Positions 33,083 through 44,828 of a stretch of DNA of 64,000 nucleotides are shown here, piece by piece; positions within the stretch are counted from its first letter, which is position 1; each line of letters starts with the position of its first letter. A model generated the notes under the pieces. That model was not told the DNA's origin. It was given only the letters and a program-made list of their open reading frames with translations, and ran no database searches. A program made the translations under genes and the position numbers. The DNA is from Tigriopus japonicus (taxonomy: Eukaryota; Arthropoda; Copepoda; Harpacticoida; Harpacticidae), in the NCBI GenBank assembly GCA_010645155.1, contig CM021316.1:8891077-8955076 (forward strand), given 5' to 3'.

Positions 33083-33590
33083 TTATGTAATTTTGGACAC
33101 GCCTTTTAAGAGTTTTATACTAATCGATCAGGAATTTCGAATATATACTAAGATTATTTCGTTTGACACACAAGTCATGGATCATTCTTTGCCCCCAAGC
33201 ATAACTTGTACTCTGGAGAAGGTTTCTCTGCCTGAATTTGCGGTCAGAGCGATGTCAGCTCTGAGAAACAGAGAGTGATACAATGACAAAAGGCATGCAG
33301 GTACGACGACACATGGACACTTTTTACGTTCCATCGTTGGCTCATGGAACAAGCTTTTGGAAAAGTCGAGGGTGGAAAGGAAGCGCTTGAAGGTGACATG
33401 AGATTTGTTCGAAGTCTTCCTTACCGTTTATTTAACTAACTCGGGAACATTTGTGCCGGAATCGGGGGCAAGTTTGCACGTATCTCCCCACAAAGACCAG
33501 AACGGAAAAGACAACGATCTTTGCCATGCTCAAACTTTTTGCCGACGTTTGCATTTCTCAGTTAGACCCCGTGTTCCAACCTATTCAAGT
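33083..33590 (+). other. Spacer between APEH and the SMYD4-type gene
   Basis: 508 bp between two same-strand genes. It should contain the APEH 3' UTR and the next promoter. The downstream frame is open from 33405, but that part has no family resemblance. Confidence 0.4.
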
Positions 33591-35426
33591 ATGGCGGATT
33601 CAAACTTTTCACGGCGCTTCCATTTTGTGCCAGGAGGCAATCAAGAATCGCCCATTCAAGAGTTGATCTTCACCGCTGTGGAATTCATATCGGATTTGGG
33701 CGAATTCCCTCGTTCCAAATCTCTCCGTGATCAAATCCAGTATGTGTCCAAGCATTTCCGTGCCAATGATCTTGTGCTGCCAGTTCCCCAGGCTCGAAAA
33801 GACATCTCCAAGGCCAAGAAAGCGTGGAACCTCGGTCAAACTGGATCCATTCGTGCCATCAACGAATCTTTACGGTTTTGTCCCAGGAATCAAGGTCTTG
33901 TCTGCGAATTATATCTAAAGAGGGCCATCTTTTCGTATCAAGATGGTCACCACGAGAATGCCAAAGACGACCTAGAAGAGGTCCTGGATGTTCTCGAGGT
34001 GGAAAATCTTGTCCTAGAACCAGAGATCGAGTTCCGCATTCATCACAAACTGGCCCAATGTTGGTCCAAACTCAAGATCTTTTCTCGAGCCGTTCGATCG
34101 TTACAAACGGCCTTGAGTCTTCTCATGGATTGCAATTTCGCTAAAGCTGAGAAAAGTCAATTTGAAAGCATGATCCAGGAGAGCATTGACAAGTTGTCCA
34201 GGAAACCTGATGGTAAAAGGAAACCATCCCACCGTGAAGATCTCAAGCTCGACGATCCCCAACCCCAAAATCCCCGTTTATCTCGAGCTCTGACCATCGT
34301 GAATAGTCCACAAAAGGGTCGATTTGCTGTCGCTGACCGAAAGATCAATTGCGGAGAAGTCATCGTGATTGATGAACCTGTCGTTTCGTTGTTGAACCCG
34401 GACGATGATGAGCTTATGGATGACCTGTGCGCCCATTGTTTGCGACAATGTTCCAACTTTCAGCAACCCTGTCCTCATTGTAGTACGACGGTGTTTTGTA
34501 GTCGAGAATGCCGATCCCAATCAAAGCTTGTCCACGACATCGAATGCAGAGTGAATCTGTACCAAATCAGATTGGAAAACACCAGCGATTCGTTCCGCGT
34601 GTTCTTGACCTGGAAGGCTGTGATTCAACTTGGTGTGGAAGAGGTTAAAAGGCTCTATCAACAAGTGGGTAAAGATCAAATCGAGCCCGAAAATGATCAG
34701 GAACGTTTGTTTCGTATGATGACCCATGAGAAGGAAAGGAACACGGAGGCCCATATTAAGTATATTATTGTGGCAATGTACTTATATAAATTTCTAGAAC
34801 AAGCAAATGTGTGCAGCCCAGATCAAACAGATTGGGTTCTTGTGGAGGCCATTCATCATTTACTTCAAATCCAGGATGTAAACACCCATCCAATTCTTGG
34901 TTTGAGCGATGAAGGAGGTCGAAGCTCGGAAGTGGGACTCAATAAAGTTGGCAATGGCATCAATGTTAATATTGGATCTTACATCAATCATTCTTGCAAT
35001 CCCAACACTTGCCGAATTAACATCGGGCGAAATTCAGTGTTGGTGGCAACCAGAAATATTGCCAAAGGACAAGAGATCTCGGATATTTATAGCATGCATT
35101 ACAGCGAAATCGGATGGATTGAACGGAGGAAGTGGTTGAAGAGTATGTTCTTCTTTGAGTGTTCTTGTGAAGCATGTGAAAATCGTTGGCCTACGTATGA
35201 GGAATTGAGCAATAGTGGAATTGAGCATAGAGTTATGGAAGACTTGAAACAAGTAGAATTGGGCATATTTCAGGCTCTGAAAAGACACGACTTTGAGACG
35301 GCTTTCAATCTTCACGTTAAAGATGTTTACATTCTTGAAAAATCAGTGAAAGAGCCAAATCGGTTGTATGTGTCTGTGCGCAATAGCCTCCAATTTTGCT
35401 TGTGGAAGAAGTTTAGCTCCGGCTAA
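33591..35426 (+). CDS. SMYD4-type MYND/SET domain protein
   Basis: SMYD proteins carry a split SET domain with a MYND zinc finger inserted, and many methylate lysines. This single exon encodes 611 residues from the ATG at 33591. The N-terminal half is helical and TPR-like (about 60-200). The MYND finger lies at about 280-318 with the Cys/His series CAHC, CPHC, CSREC and H-x3-C. The SET core has NHSCNPNT (about 466) and an I-x-Y-like stretch near IYSMHY. A post-SET Cys cluster (CSCEAC, about 525) follows. The pre-SET TPR-like layout points to the SMYD4 branch, though human SMYD4 is longer (about 800). I did not test every SET residue, so enzymatic activity is not claimed. Confidence 0.8.
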   Translation: MADSNFSRRFHFVPGGNQESPIQELIFTAVEFISDLGEFPRSKSLRDQIQYVSKHFRANDLVLPVPQARKDISKAKKAWNLGQTGSIRAINESLRFCPRNQGLVCELYLKRAIFSYQDGHHENAKDDLEEVLDVLEVENLVLEPEIEFRIHHKLAQCWSKLKIFSRAVRSLQTALSLLMDCNFAKAEKSQFESMIQESIDKLSRKPDGKRKPSHREDLKLDDPQPQNPRLSRALTIVNSPQKGRFAVADRKINCGEVIVIDEPVVSLLNPDDDELMDDLCAHCLRQCSNFQQPCPHCSTTVFCSRECRSQSKLVHDIECRVNLYQIRLENTSDSFRVFLTWKAVIQLGVEEVKRLYQQVGKDQIEPENDQERLFRMMTHEKERNTEAHIKYIIVAMYLYKFLEQANVCSPDQTDWVLVEAIHHLLQIQDVNTHPILGLSDEGGRSSEVGLNKVGNGINVNIGSYINHSCNPNTCRINIGRNSVLVATRNIAKGQEISDIYSMHYSEIGWIERRKWLKSMFFFECSCEACENRWPTYEELSNSGIEHRVMEDLKQVELGIFQALKRHDFETAFNLHVKDVYILEKSVKEPNRLYVSVRNSLQFCLWKKFSSG

Positions 35427-35727
35427 TTAACATGATTGTTCTTTGAAACGGAAAAATCAGTTCAACTTCTCACTATTAGTTCTTCGAAACATTTACTCTT
35501 AAAAATGATGTGACTAAAATTTGTACGTTTATTGATTGAATTTTTTTAAATATCACAATATTATTGACACAACCATACATTGCAATTAGAATTTCCTCTT
35601 AACCAAGAAGAATATGATGACATTGTGTTTTTTTGTGTAAAATGATACATGCACATGCATTAATCAAGTCCTTGCCCATGCGGCACATCCAAAAATATTT
35701 CAATTTACACCGAATTAACCGATTGTC
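35427..35727. other. Convergent 3' spacer
   Basis: Short AT-rich stretch between the ends of the SMYD4-type gene and the first MOV10-type gene. TTTATT near 35528 is a possible AATAAA for the minus-strand gene. Confidence 0.4.
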
Positions 35728-37973
35728 TTAGGATCGAGGACCTTTTTGAAGCTTTGCCTTCTTCAAAAGCTTTCTCGCTCTATTATAGCGATACCCTGTG
35801 TAACCACCTAAAAGAAACATGAGAATAAACCAAAGGTAACACCTTTACAATAACATGACAAATCCACTCACCATTTAAAATGATATAATTGAGCATTATT
35901 TTCCAATTTGGGTCTTTCGACAACAGCGCTGGATCGCCAATGAGTATCAACAACTCCTTAGCTCGAGTCACGGCCACATTGAACCGCTTTTGATTGTTCA
36001 GGAAACCCAAACTAGCTCGATTTGTCTCATCGCCATCCAGGCCAAGATTAGATCGAACGGTCGAAACGATAATCACACGTCTCTCCTGACCTTGATACTC
36101 TTCCGTGGACCCAATCATGATCTTTGTCGTCCCCAAACGCTCTTGAATCAATCGAACTTGTGCCCGATACGGGCTGATGATGCCAATGTCGTCCTCGGAA
36201 AATGACTTCCTTAGAATTGCAACATACCTCAGCACAACCTCAAGCTCGGCTTTGTTGAAGAGAGAGCAAGACTTTTCTCCGCGAGAATGCACGTTCCTGA
36301 CTCCGTAAAAAGTGATGGGAAAAGGCAAGTTTCGCTGAGCGTTGATGGGCGAACAAGCGAGCAATTCGCCGCCATAGAAAAGTGACGAAGGTACTGTCAA
36401 AAGTTGGGCGTGAGAACGATAGTTCCTCAAAAGCTTGGTGATCATTTGGCTATCGTACTGGTCAGAGATGGGGTATTTTTGGTACCTGGGTGAGGTTTGA
36501 ATGAGTCGTTCCATCAGAGACATTTCAAATCCGTAGTCCTTGGCGATTTCGGATTTGACCACGGGTCCAAGTTGATAAGGATCGCCAGAGAGTACAACGA
36601 GGCTTTTGAATGTTAATTTTCCCACCGTAGCAAACAGATACTCGGTTTCGGTCGATTGACCCGCTTCGTCAATAAAGACATGTGTGAATGTGGCATCGGA
36701 AATGAGACTTGCCGACGACAAAGTGGTCACAACAATGTCCATGAGATGGACTTGCATTCGCCAAGACAAACCGTATTCCGTGATCTTTTGGAGAGCCTTG
36801 GGAAGCTTGTCCTCTCTTCTGGAGATGGACATGCCCCTCATGATCGAGTTTCTGGGGATGTTTTCCAATAATCGAATGGCCAAAAGATTAGCCGCAGCAT
36901 TGCTCGGAGCGCAAACCAATATTTTGGACGTCTCAAATCGACGCCAAACTTGAGAAATGGCCTCCACAAGGGTGACGGTTTTCCCGGTTCCAGGAGGTCC
37001 AAACAGAATGTATGGATGAATCCCACTCGTTCCATTCAAGATTCCGGTTACCTAATCAAACAAAAAAGTGAGAAATATTGGCCATTGAGGCGTTTTCAAA
37101 TGACCTTACCGCTCGAAGTTGTTCCGCATTGTCGGCAATTTTGGCGTTAAACAGATCAGACCTCTTTAGATTGATGAACTGGCTGTGTCCATTATTATTA
37201 ATCACAGCGGGAGGAACACCGTTACTGGGGAATGGAAAGATCCGTAACTGATCCAAGAGGGTCATTTCATTTAAAAAAGCATGTCCGTTCTCGAAATTGA
37301 GCCTGTTCAGTACGAATTGAACTTTTTGGCACACCCCATAGTTTTTCATGGGGATGGTTAGCTTTTTGCTCTTGCCAAAGAATAATCGATTGCCCACAAC
37401 GGACTGAACCGTCAGTCTGATCAGTGTGATCCCATCAAAACTGACATCAATCTTGTCGCAAGGCTTCACCCGAGGCCTATTATCTTCCACCCCTTCCAAA
37501 TACATGCTAGGAAGCACTTGGTCATTATTCGGATGGGTCGCCCAAACTATGGGCACACCGAATTGGCTACATTTGTGCAATTCGTTCTCTACCGCATATT
37601 CTTCAGCAAACAGAACCAAATGAAGGTATCGTTTGTGATTGTTCGCATTCAATCCCAGCTTCATAAAAGCTTTAATTGCTTTTAAATCTTGGCGTTGCGC
37701 GTTGGAAGTCAAAAGGCCGAATTTAAATTTGGATTCGAGCAATGGAACGAGATACGCGGGATAAGTTTTGGGCTGTTCGTCATCGGTTAAAATGGGTATT
37801 GGATTTAGGGGAGGCTTGAGCCAAGGAACTTCTTGCAAAACCTGAAGCGAGGACACTTTGCATTGGTTTTGAATTTGAATGGAGAGTTCGTCCATTTTGT
37901 CGGATGTGATGGAGGGAGAGGACCTCGAACTCATGGAGTAGTAGTCCTCATCCGGTGACAGGGACGGGTCCAT
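35728..37973 (-). CDS. MOV10/MOV10L1-type RNA helicase, paralogue A (3 exons)
   Basis: MOV10-type proteins are UPF1-like superfamily 1 RNA helicases; MOV10L1 and fly Armitage feed piRNA precursors into processing. Coding exons are 37973-37110, 37051-35872 and 35807-35728, giving about 707 residues. The only ATG in the long first-exon frame is 37973. The N-terminal part (about 90-285) has the family's accessory beta-rich region (LEGVEDNRPRV, VQFVLNR). The helicase core shows Walker A GPPGTGKT (about 306), motif II DEAG (about 415), GDPYQLGPVV, NYRSH, EEYQGQERRV and NVAVTRAKELL. It ends GYTGYRYNRARKLL. It is shorter at the N-terminus than vertebrate MOV10L1. It is a tandem paralogue of the gene at 40182-43078. 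Confidence 0.88.
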
Positions 37974-38347
37974 ATTCCTTCTTTTTATGAGTGAGGAACC
38001 GATCGACAAAGTTTTACTATACTTTGACCGTAACCTCCAAGAACGAACTGTGACTGACTGTTCATGGGTGAAACTGATTTTCGATGGGACTCTTGATTGA
38101 ACAAGATTGGAGACAACGCCAGGGCTGCCGGTTTGTATTTCAAGGCTGGGCTTTAAAGTTTGACAATTGCAATTCAATTCCAGTAGAGGGCGGAAAGTAG
38201 AAAAGAAGTAGGAAAAATTGGCAATTGATAAGTTTAGACGCTAAAAATATGGCCAATACAATTCTTTTTTTTGCGAGAAATGAGCAAAGAAGTTTTTTTT
38301 ATTTTTCAAGTTGTTACTTTCACGTTTTTTCACTAGGCAAATTTGGT

Positions 38348-38976
38348 AATATGCGACTTGAGCTGCCCCAAATTTTCAAGACGTCGTGTGGACAGGTGGG
38401 TTGCCAGTTATTTGATTGTCAACTAAAGCCAGATGTGCCAGCAAAATTTGACAATATAAGTCTTAAGTAAACTATGCATTCTTTTAGTTTCGTTACCACC
38501 CTCGTTTGGAAAAATGGTCAAAAATGGTCAATATGTTATCATATCGTTAGAACATCACAACACAATTTCAATGGGTTCTTATGGGTCAAATTTTATAAAC
38601 CCAATATGTTTTCCTTTACTTTTCCACATTTCAAGTTACTTTGAAATATCATAAAAGTTTTACTTCCACTTCTTGTTAGATAGAGTTCACATATTGTAAA
38701 CTGAAGTGTTTCATGTGTTCTATGGCAGAAAGCCAAAATGGTGGCATTGTGTTTTCTTTTGGCTACTTGCGTAAAAAAAATATTTTGAAATATAGTGTGT
38801 AGCCATTAACATTCCTAAAAATTGCATGCACTAAATCCACCGATTCAGGTCCTGCTCGAAAATATTTTTCTCAAGAAAAGTGGCGACTGGCACATTGGCT
38901 CTACTTGCCAGTCAAACATATGGCAGCCCTGCTGTCCACACATCGTCTTCAAAATTTGGGGAAGCTCAAGTCGCAT
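38348..38976. repeat. Fold-back repeat with arms of about 90 bp
   Basis: The left arm (38348-38442) and right arm (38886-38976) are reverse complements at roughly 80 per cent identity by eye; both contain ATGCGACTTGAGCT and AAGACG-TGTGGACAG-like blocks. The interior is about 440 bp of AT-rich DNA. No target duplication seen. Confidence 0.5.
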
Positions 38977-39253
38977 ATAACCGGCAAATTCTTCGATCTT
39001 TCACCTTAAAAATTGGGTACGACCTATTTTTTAAGTGGTATCTTAATTCCGAAAGTTCATTGGGGTCTTGCTGGAAAATGTGAAAATTAGTTGACAAAAA
39101 GTCATAAGACATAAGATATACCCCTCCCCCCCCAAATCATACACAAAAACAAAAAAATGGAACCAAAACTACTCAAAACAGAATTTTTTAGAAGTCTTAA
39201 TTAGAAACTTTTTAGCCCTTGCTCTAGTTTCAAGCAACGATGTTACCATCCAT

Positions 39254-39464
39254 CAGGGGTCGGTAACTAGTAAGGCATGTCAAGGCCCACCAAATTTGAC
39301 TTTGTAGACAGGGGCCCTCTAAACAGATTCGGATAGGTTCATGGGCCGCTTATCAACTATTAAAGAGCTCTGGGCCCATGAGTACCATACGATGGATGCT
39401 CTCGGGCCTACTAGTCGGAATTTTGGACTTTCCCATTAGCTCAAGGGCCCGCCAACGACCACTG
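39254..39464. mobile_element. Non-autonomous hAT-like element (MITE), 211 bp
   Basis: It begins CAGGGGTCGGTAACT and ends ACGACCACTG, giving inverted ends CAGKGGTCGKT. Flanking 8-mers CCATCCAT and CCACACAT match at 6 of 8 positions, so this is a somewhat aged 8-bp target duplication. The inside is rich in GGGCC blocks. Confidence 0.5.
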
Positions 39465-40181
39465 CCACACATGAAACGATCTTGACACGAGAAATTCGTC
39501 TGTCTTGAAAACAGGAAACCCTTTTCTGAATGACATTTTATTTGCGTATTTGAAAATTGCAAAAGCATTTCCGGTGGTGTCTTTTTTACAAAAATAGTAT
39601 TATCTTCAAGGATTATGTCTCCTCATATCTTTTTGAGAAATGTGGTTAATGAGCAAAGCAATTTCAGTTTGCAGCAACAAAGCTAAGACAATTTTCAGCA
39701 GTGGATTCAGACTGTATTGCAAAGAAAGTTGATGATTTTTTGTAATTTTGGTTTCTATAATTATATGCTTAACTCTCTGTATATAAAAAGGCTCCCGGTG
39801 CACAGGATCGATCGGAAAAAATTGATATCAAAAATGCATGTAGACCTCTACACGAAAAGATTTTTTTTTCTTTTGCGCTAATTAAGGCAATTTAACGTAT
39901 CGTGGATTTTCTTCATAAGAATTTTTTTTTTTCAGAAGTTCTTCGAGATAATACTTAGGAAATGTTCTGGGGGAATTTTCTATTGCTTTCATCGAAAATC
40001 AACAACTGAGAGTTTTTTGGGTATTCATCAAATCTATCAATGTAAACAGTGACAAATACAGACTGCTGCACTGAATCACAATGCACGAGGAAGGCACTCA
40101 TTGGTTCCATTAACAGTTACATTCAATCAATCTGAAAGTAACATCAAAGAATACTTGAAAATATCTGACGAAATTGACCAT

Positions 40182-43078
40182 CTAGCTCCGATTTTTATCG
40201 AGCAACCGTCTTGCCCTGTTGTACTCGTAACCGGTGTATCCATCTGAAATGAAAATTAACATCGTCCATTGGTTACTTGATCATCTTTCAATGAATGCTT
40301 ACTTATCAGTAGAGCGGCCGAAAATATTTAATTTTCAAGGCCAAATATTTAAATAATATATAAGGAAAAAACATCAAAATATTTAAGAAAATATTTAAAA
40401 AGCACCCAAATATTTAAATTTGTAGGTATTCCGGGGAAATGAATTGGTATTTTTAGAGCTTCTTCTGTATTCAAAATCCAAATTTATGATGAAAATTTTA
40501 CAACGACAAAAATGCAGGTAGACAAATCTTTGGTGGAAAACATTCATACCATGTAGTTAAAATTGGTTATTCTTGACAGTCTTTATTTTTACCCTAGATT
40601 TAATCAAAATGTTATTGGCCAAAATTTGGTTGAACATTCAACCCAGAGTTTCCCTAATTTTCTTTTGGTTGGAGCTGTGCTTTTCTTCTCTAGATTCAAA
40701 TCCGTTAATGTGATTTTCAAGGCCAAATCGACCAAATATTTCTTTCCCTCGCAAAATACTTTCCCAATTTAGTTGTTGACTATTCACCTCAAAAATTGGC
40801 TTAATGATTAAAAAAGGGAGATTTTGAAAATATTGCTTTGGGAAGGTCAGATTGTTTGCCAATATTTCAAAAGATATGCGGAAATCATGATGATTCTTGA
40901 TATAATTCAAAGAAACAAAGGGAATTTTCCTTTAGTTTTGGAAGAAAAAGCCCAAATAATTAAAAAGTGCTCAATACGGTAAAATATTTAAATTAAATAT
41001 TTTTATATTTAACTAAATATTTTCGGCCGCTCTACTTATCAGTAATGTGTGATTACCATTTAGGATGATGAAATCAATCAAAAGTTTCCAGTTGTTGTCC
41101 ATGGACAAAAGGGTAGGATCACCCACAATCACTAGTAACTCCATTGCTCTAGTCACAGCCACATTGAAACGTCGTTGATTGGTTAAAAAACCAAGGGTTG
41201 GTCCTTGATTTTGGACTTTGGGGGTGTTATCCAGCCCCAGAGAAGACCGAACGGTGGAAATGACAATGACACGCCTTTCTTGACCTTGATATTCCTCAGT
41301 CGAGCCCACCATGATGCGGGTGTCGCCCAGTTTCTTTCTAATATGACGCACTTGCGAACGATAAGGTGAAATAATGCCAATTTCCTCATCGGCGAAGATC
41401 CAGCGCAACTTTTGAACATAGGCCATGACTCGATCGACTTCTTTCTCATTGAAAAGTGACGTCGAATTGGGGTCGCGAGAATGGGCAGATCGCACCCCAT
41501 GAAAGACTAACGGAAAGGCTGTTTTCAGGTAAAAATTTTCAATCTGTTTACAAGCCAATAGCTCATTGTCGTAAAACAGATAGGAAGGCACTTCCAAAAG
41601 GTCCTCGTGCGATCGAAAGTTCTTGATCAACTTTGTAATGAAACGGGAATCGAATTTTTTCTGCGGACCAGTCTTTTGATGCAATGGCGACGTCTTCATG
41701 AGTCTCTCCATGAGAGACGTTTCAAATTGATAACGTTGAGCTATTTGGGATTTCACCACTGGTCCCAATTGATAGGGATCTCCAGAAAGAACCAACAATG
41801 TTTCAGGGGTCGAGGTCCTGGCAATAGCGAAAAGTGCTTCGGTTTCCGTTGATTGTCCGGATTCGTCAATGAATACATGCGAAAATCTGAAGTTGGTCGG
41901 CATTTTCTTCCCGTCATCCGAATTGATGGTTCCCGCCGAAGCCAAGGTGGTCACGACAATGTGATAGAGACCCAATGATCGTTGCCAAGAGGGAGAGATT
42001 TTCGTGATACTGGCCAAGTCACTTGGCAGATCTTCCACCTTATATTGACGTGACATGCCTCTCATGATGGAGTCTTTGGGGATGTTTTCCAAGAGACGAA
42101 CAGCCAAAAGATTGGCCGCAGCGTTACTCGGAGCACAAACCAAAATCTTGGCCGTTTTAATTTGATGAAAGACTTGGGAAATGGCCTCCACTAGCGTTAC
42201 GGTCTTTCCCGTTCCCGGAGGTCCAAATAAGATGTACGGATGAATACCACTCGATGCGTTCAAAATGCCTTTCACCTATTAAAAAAAAAAAAAATTAATT
42301 ATTGCTAATCCATGTCGTTCAAAATCAATGTGTTTCTTTCACTTACAGCAGCAAATTGCTCCTCGTTGTCAGCAATGTTTTCATTGAAAAGATCGGCTTT
42401 GGTGAGGTCGAATTCAGAAGGTGCATCGATTTGGAAGGCTTCTTTTTGTGGGAATAACCTGGCAATGCTGGCTGGGGTCATTTTCTCGATACAATCATGA
42501 CCACGAACAAAATTGCTTCGATTCAAGATGAATTGCACTCTTGGGCAAATGACAGCCTTTAACTTGGTGAAATGTTTTGATTTCTTAAAGAAGACTCGGT
42601 TCTTATCCACGGAATAAACGATACATGACTGTGTAGTAAAGCCATCAAAACTTATACGAATCTCATCATTCAGAAGAATCTTGGGACGATTGTCCTCCAC
42701 CCCTTCTAAATTCATGCTAGGGAAAACACCCTTGGATTCCGGTTCCTCAACCCATTCCAATGGAACATCAAATCTGGTACATTTGTTCAACTCGTCTTCG
42801 TTGGCATATTCTTCAGCGTACAACAAAACGTGAAGGAAATTCTTATACGTGGACGTATTCAACCCCTGATTCATGAAGTTCTTGACACTCTTCAGTAACG
42901 GTTGACTCACGGGCTTTAATTCCTTGGCGGAAAAGTTGACCTTGAAAAGTGGCGCAAAATGGGACGGGTAAGTCCTGACTTCAGGGTCGATCTTGAGAGA
43001 CTTGGGGATCACTAAAGGTTCCTTTCCCTTGAGACCGACTGACTCTGTTACAGTCAAAGTCTGGAACAACCGAGTCAT
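40182..43078 (-). CDS. MOV10/MOV10L1-type RNA helicase, paralogue B (3 exons)
   Basis: Coding exons are 43078-42347, 42275-41057 and 40243-40182, giving about 670 residues. Exon boundaries fall at the same places as in paralogue A: after the EEQFAA/V junction and inside the Asn-Gly codon pair at the end of the helicase core. The core has GPPGTGKT (about 262), motif II DESG in place of the usual DEAG, GDPYQLGPVV, NFRSH, EEYQGQERRV and NVAVTRAMELL. It ends GYTGYEYNRARRLLDKNRS. The last intron is 813 bp because of a 725-bp hAT-like insertion; the matching intron in A is 64 bp. The two proteins are clearly similar but far from identical, so the duplication is not recent. More upstream exons cannot be excluded: an AG acceptor-like TTTGGCAG lies just before the ATG. 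Confidence 0.87.
40310..41034. mobile_element. 725-bp hAT-like element in the last intron of MOV10-type paralogue B
   Basis: It begins TAGAGCGGCCGAAAATATTT and ends with the inverse AAATATTTTCGGCCGCTCTA. Both sides carry the identical 8-mer CTTATCAG (40302-40309 and 41035-41042), the duplication length typical of hAT. The interior is AT-rich and non-coding. The perfect ends and duplication suggest a recent insertion. Confidence 0.88.
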
Positions 43079-43741
43079 GCTCTCGTGGTTTTGCCTGCCA
43101 AAGAGAGCAAGGATACAGAGTAGAAATCAAATCAACAAATCCAATTCACGGCACCATGTTCGATTTCAAATATGGTATAATCGAAGAAAGAGAGACGAGC
43201 TCCAGGGAAAATGATGATTAGTCAATGATTTGGAAGTGCAACTTCAAAACGAAATGCTCATTCCTCGTTCTTTTCCCTGTAGAATTTCATACCTTTCACA
43301 ATATGAAACGACAATGTGTTGAAGAAATTAACGAATCTTCTTGAGAAGATATACTAATATGACTTGTGCTTACATGTTGGCTGAGCGTCATGAAAGACTG
43401 ACGATATTGCGATTAATTAATGCCTAATCAATCGATTTCGAACCCAAGAATCGAGGAATCGCGACCACAATCGTCCGTCCGTCCGTCCTCGAAATGTCTG
43501 AAGAGCCGAATGAAATGAATGAATGAATGAATGTAATAAGATCATCATCTATCATGAGTCAAAGGTGCCTCATCCAACACTTAGTCAGCCAGCTCAAGAT
43601 GTATGGACAGTGACCTCAAATTGTGGATGAGTATGAACATGGCATTGACACGCATAATTGGGCACTTGAATAATCTCAAGGCAATCCTTTGTGTGGATTT
43701 GCCATGATTCAAAGCCTTCTTTGTCATTTTCTACCTGTGGG

Positions 43742-44698
43742 CAGGAACCTCTCACCACAGGACGCGAACTTCAGCTGACGCGTAGCCCAATGAGGCCCTT
43801 AAAACGGTGCGGCTCTGCAGTGAATTTGAACGAAATTGCCAAAAAACGATAGAAATAGGTGTTTGCTAGCAAACATCGCTTCAGAACATTGTTGCAGCAT
43901 TAGATAGCGCTCCTTTTCCTACCATTCATTTTTATAATGCTGCTTTCTGTTCTCGGGAATTAGTCAAAACTGAGCTCCTTCAGACCAATATCTCGCACAA
44001 AATGGAGAATGGATCTCGAATAAATGCATATGTAACTTAAATATAATAATACCACCTTCAGACAACGAGTTCAGTTATACTTCGATCAAGTTTCATGAAG
44101 ATTGGGCGTCTTTTTAGAAAACTGTGGCCATGTTATTAACAATGAAACTCACAGCCACAGTATCCACACTCTTCCCCATAAAAACATCATTTTTAGTCAG
44201 CATTTTATCGTCTGAAATCCTTGAAATCCATTAGATGCCAAATATCAACATTTTGATCAGCCAAACCGAGAGGAAGCACGAGATTAAACAATTTTTTTGT
44301 CAACTAATAGTTGAGTTGTTGATGATTCCCTCACACTGATTATTCATGCAGAATGCAGTGAAGAACAGATCACTCTCATGGAGCACTGTATTCTTCGCTT
44401 TGATGGTGTTGTTAGGTACTTATAATCTGAAACCATTGCTATTTCAGGATAAGTTGATTAGGGTTGATAATGAGTGGTGAACGTGATTTACCCAAGAGTG
44501 GGTTGCATTTAATTATCTCTAAGAGACAGAAATACAAATTAGAATCATGTCTAGACAATTTGTTCACTGATTTAGTATAAAATATTGAATATTGAGTCCA
44601 TAACACTTCCCTATCGTTCACTCCAGAGGGCCTCATTGGGCTCTCAAAAACAACAACAAACAGCTGTCTTCGCATCCTCTTCTGTAAGTATATCCATG
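43742..44698. mobile_element. 957-bp non-coding dispersed element, copy 2
   Basis: Same element and orientation as 27888-28837, alignable end to end by eye with scattered differences. Direct CTGTGGG (7 bp) flanks it: 43735-43741 and 44699-44705. The two independent target duplications fix the ends of the element. Confidence 0.75.
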
Positions 44699-44828
44699 CT
44701 GTGGGCCTCTTCCTTTCCTTCTTGTTTGTTTATTATGGTTTTACAGTGTGACCACCAAAAGTGACCAGATCCCGGCCAAGATTTGAAATTTAATTATCAG
44801 AAAAAGCTGCATTTGGGCAAATTGTAGC

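Larger units (their letters stand above)
37974..40181. other. Spacer between the two MOV10-type genes
   Basis: It includes the promoter of paralogue A, a fold-back repeat (38348-38976) and a hAT-like MITE (39254-39464). No supportable gene. Confidence 0.45.

Noticed and set aside
37974..38177. N-terminal extension of MOV10-type paralogue A
   Set aside because: No ATG in this part of the frame and no family-like sequence; 37973 is the first ATG.
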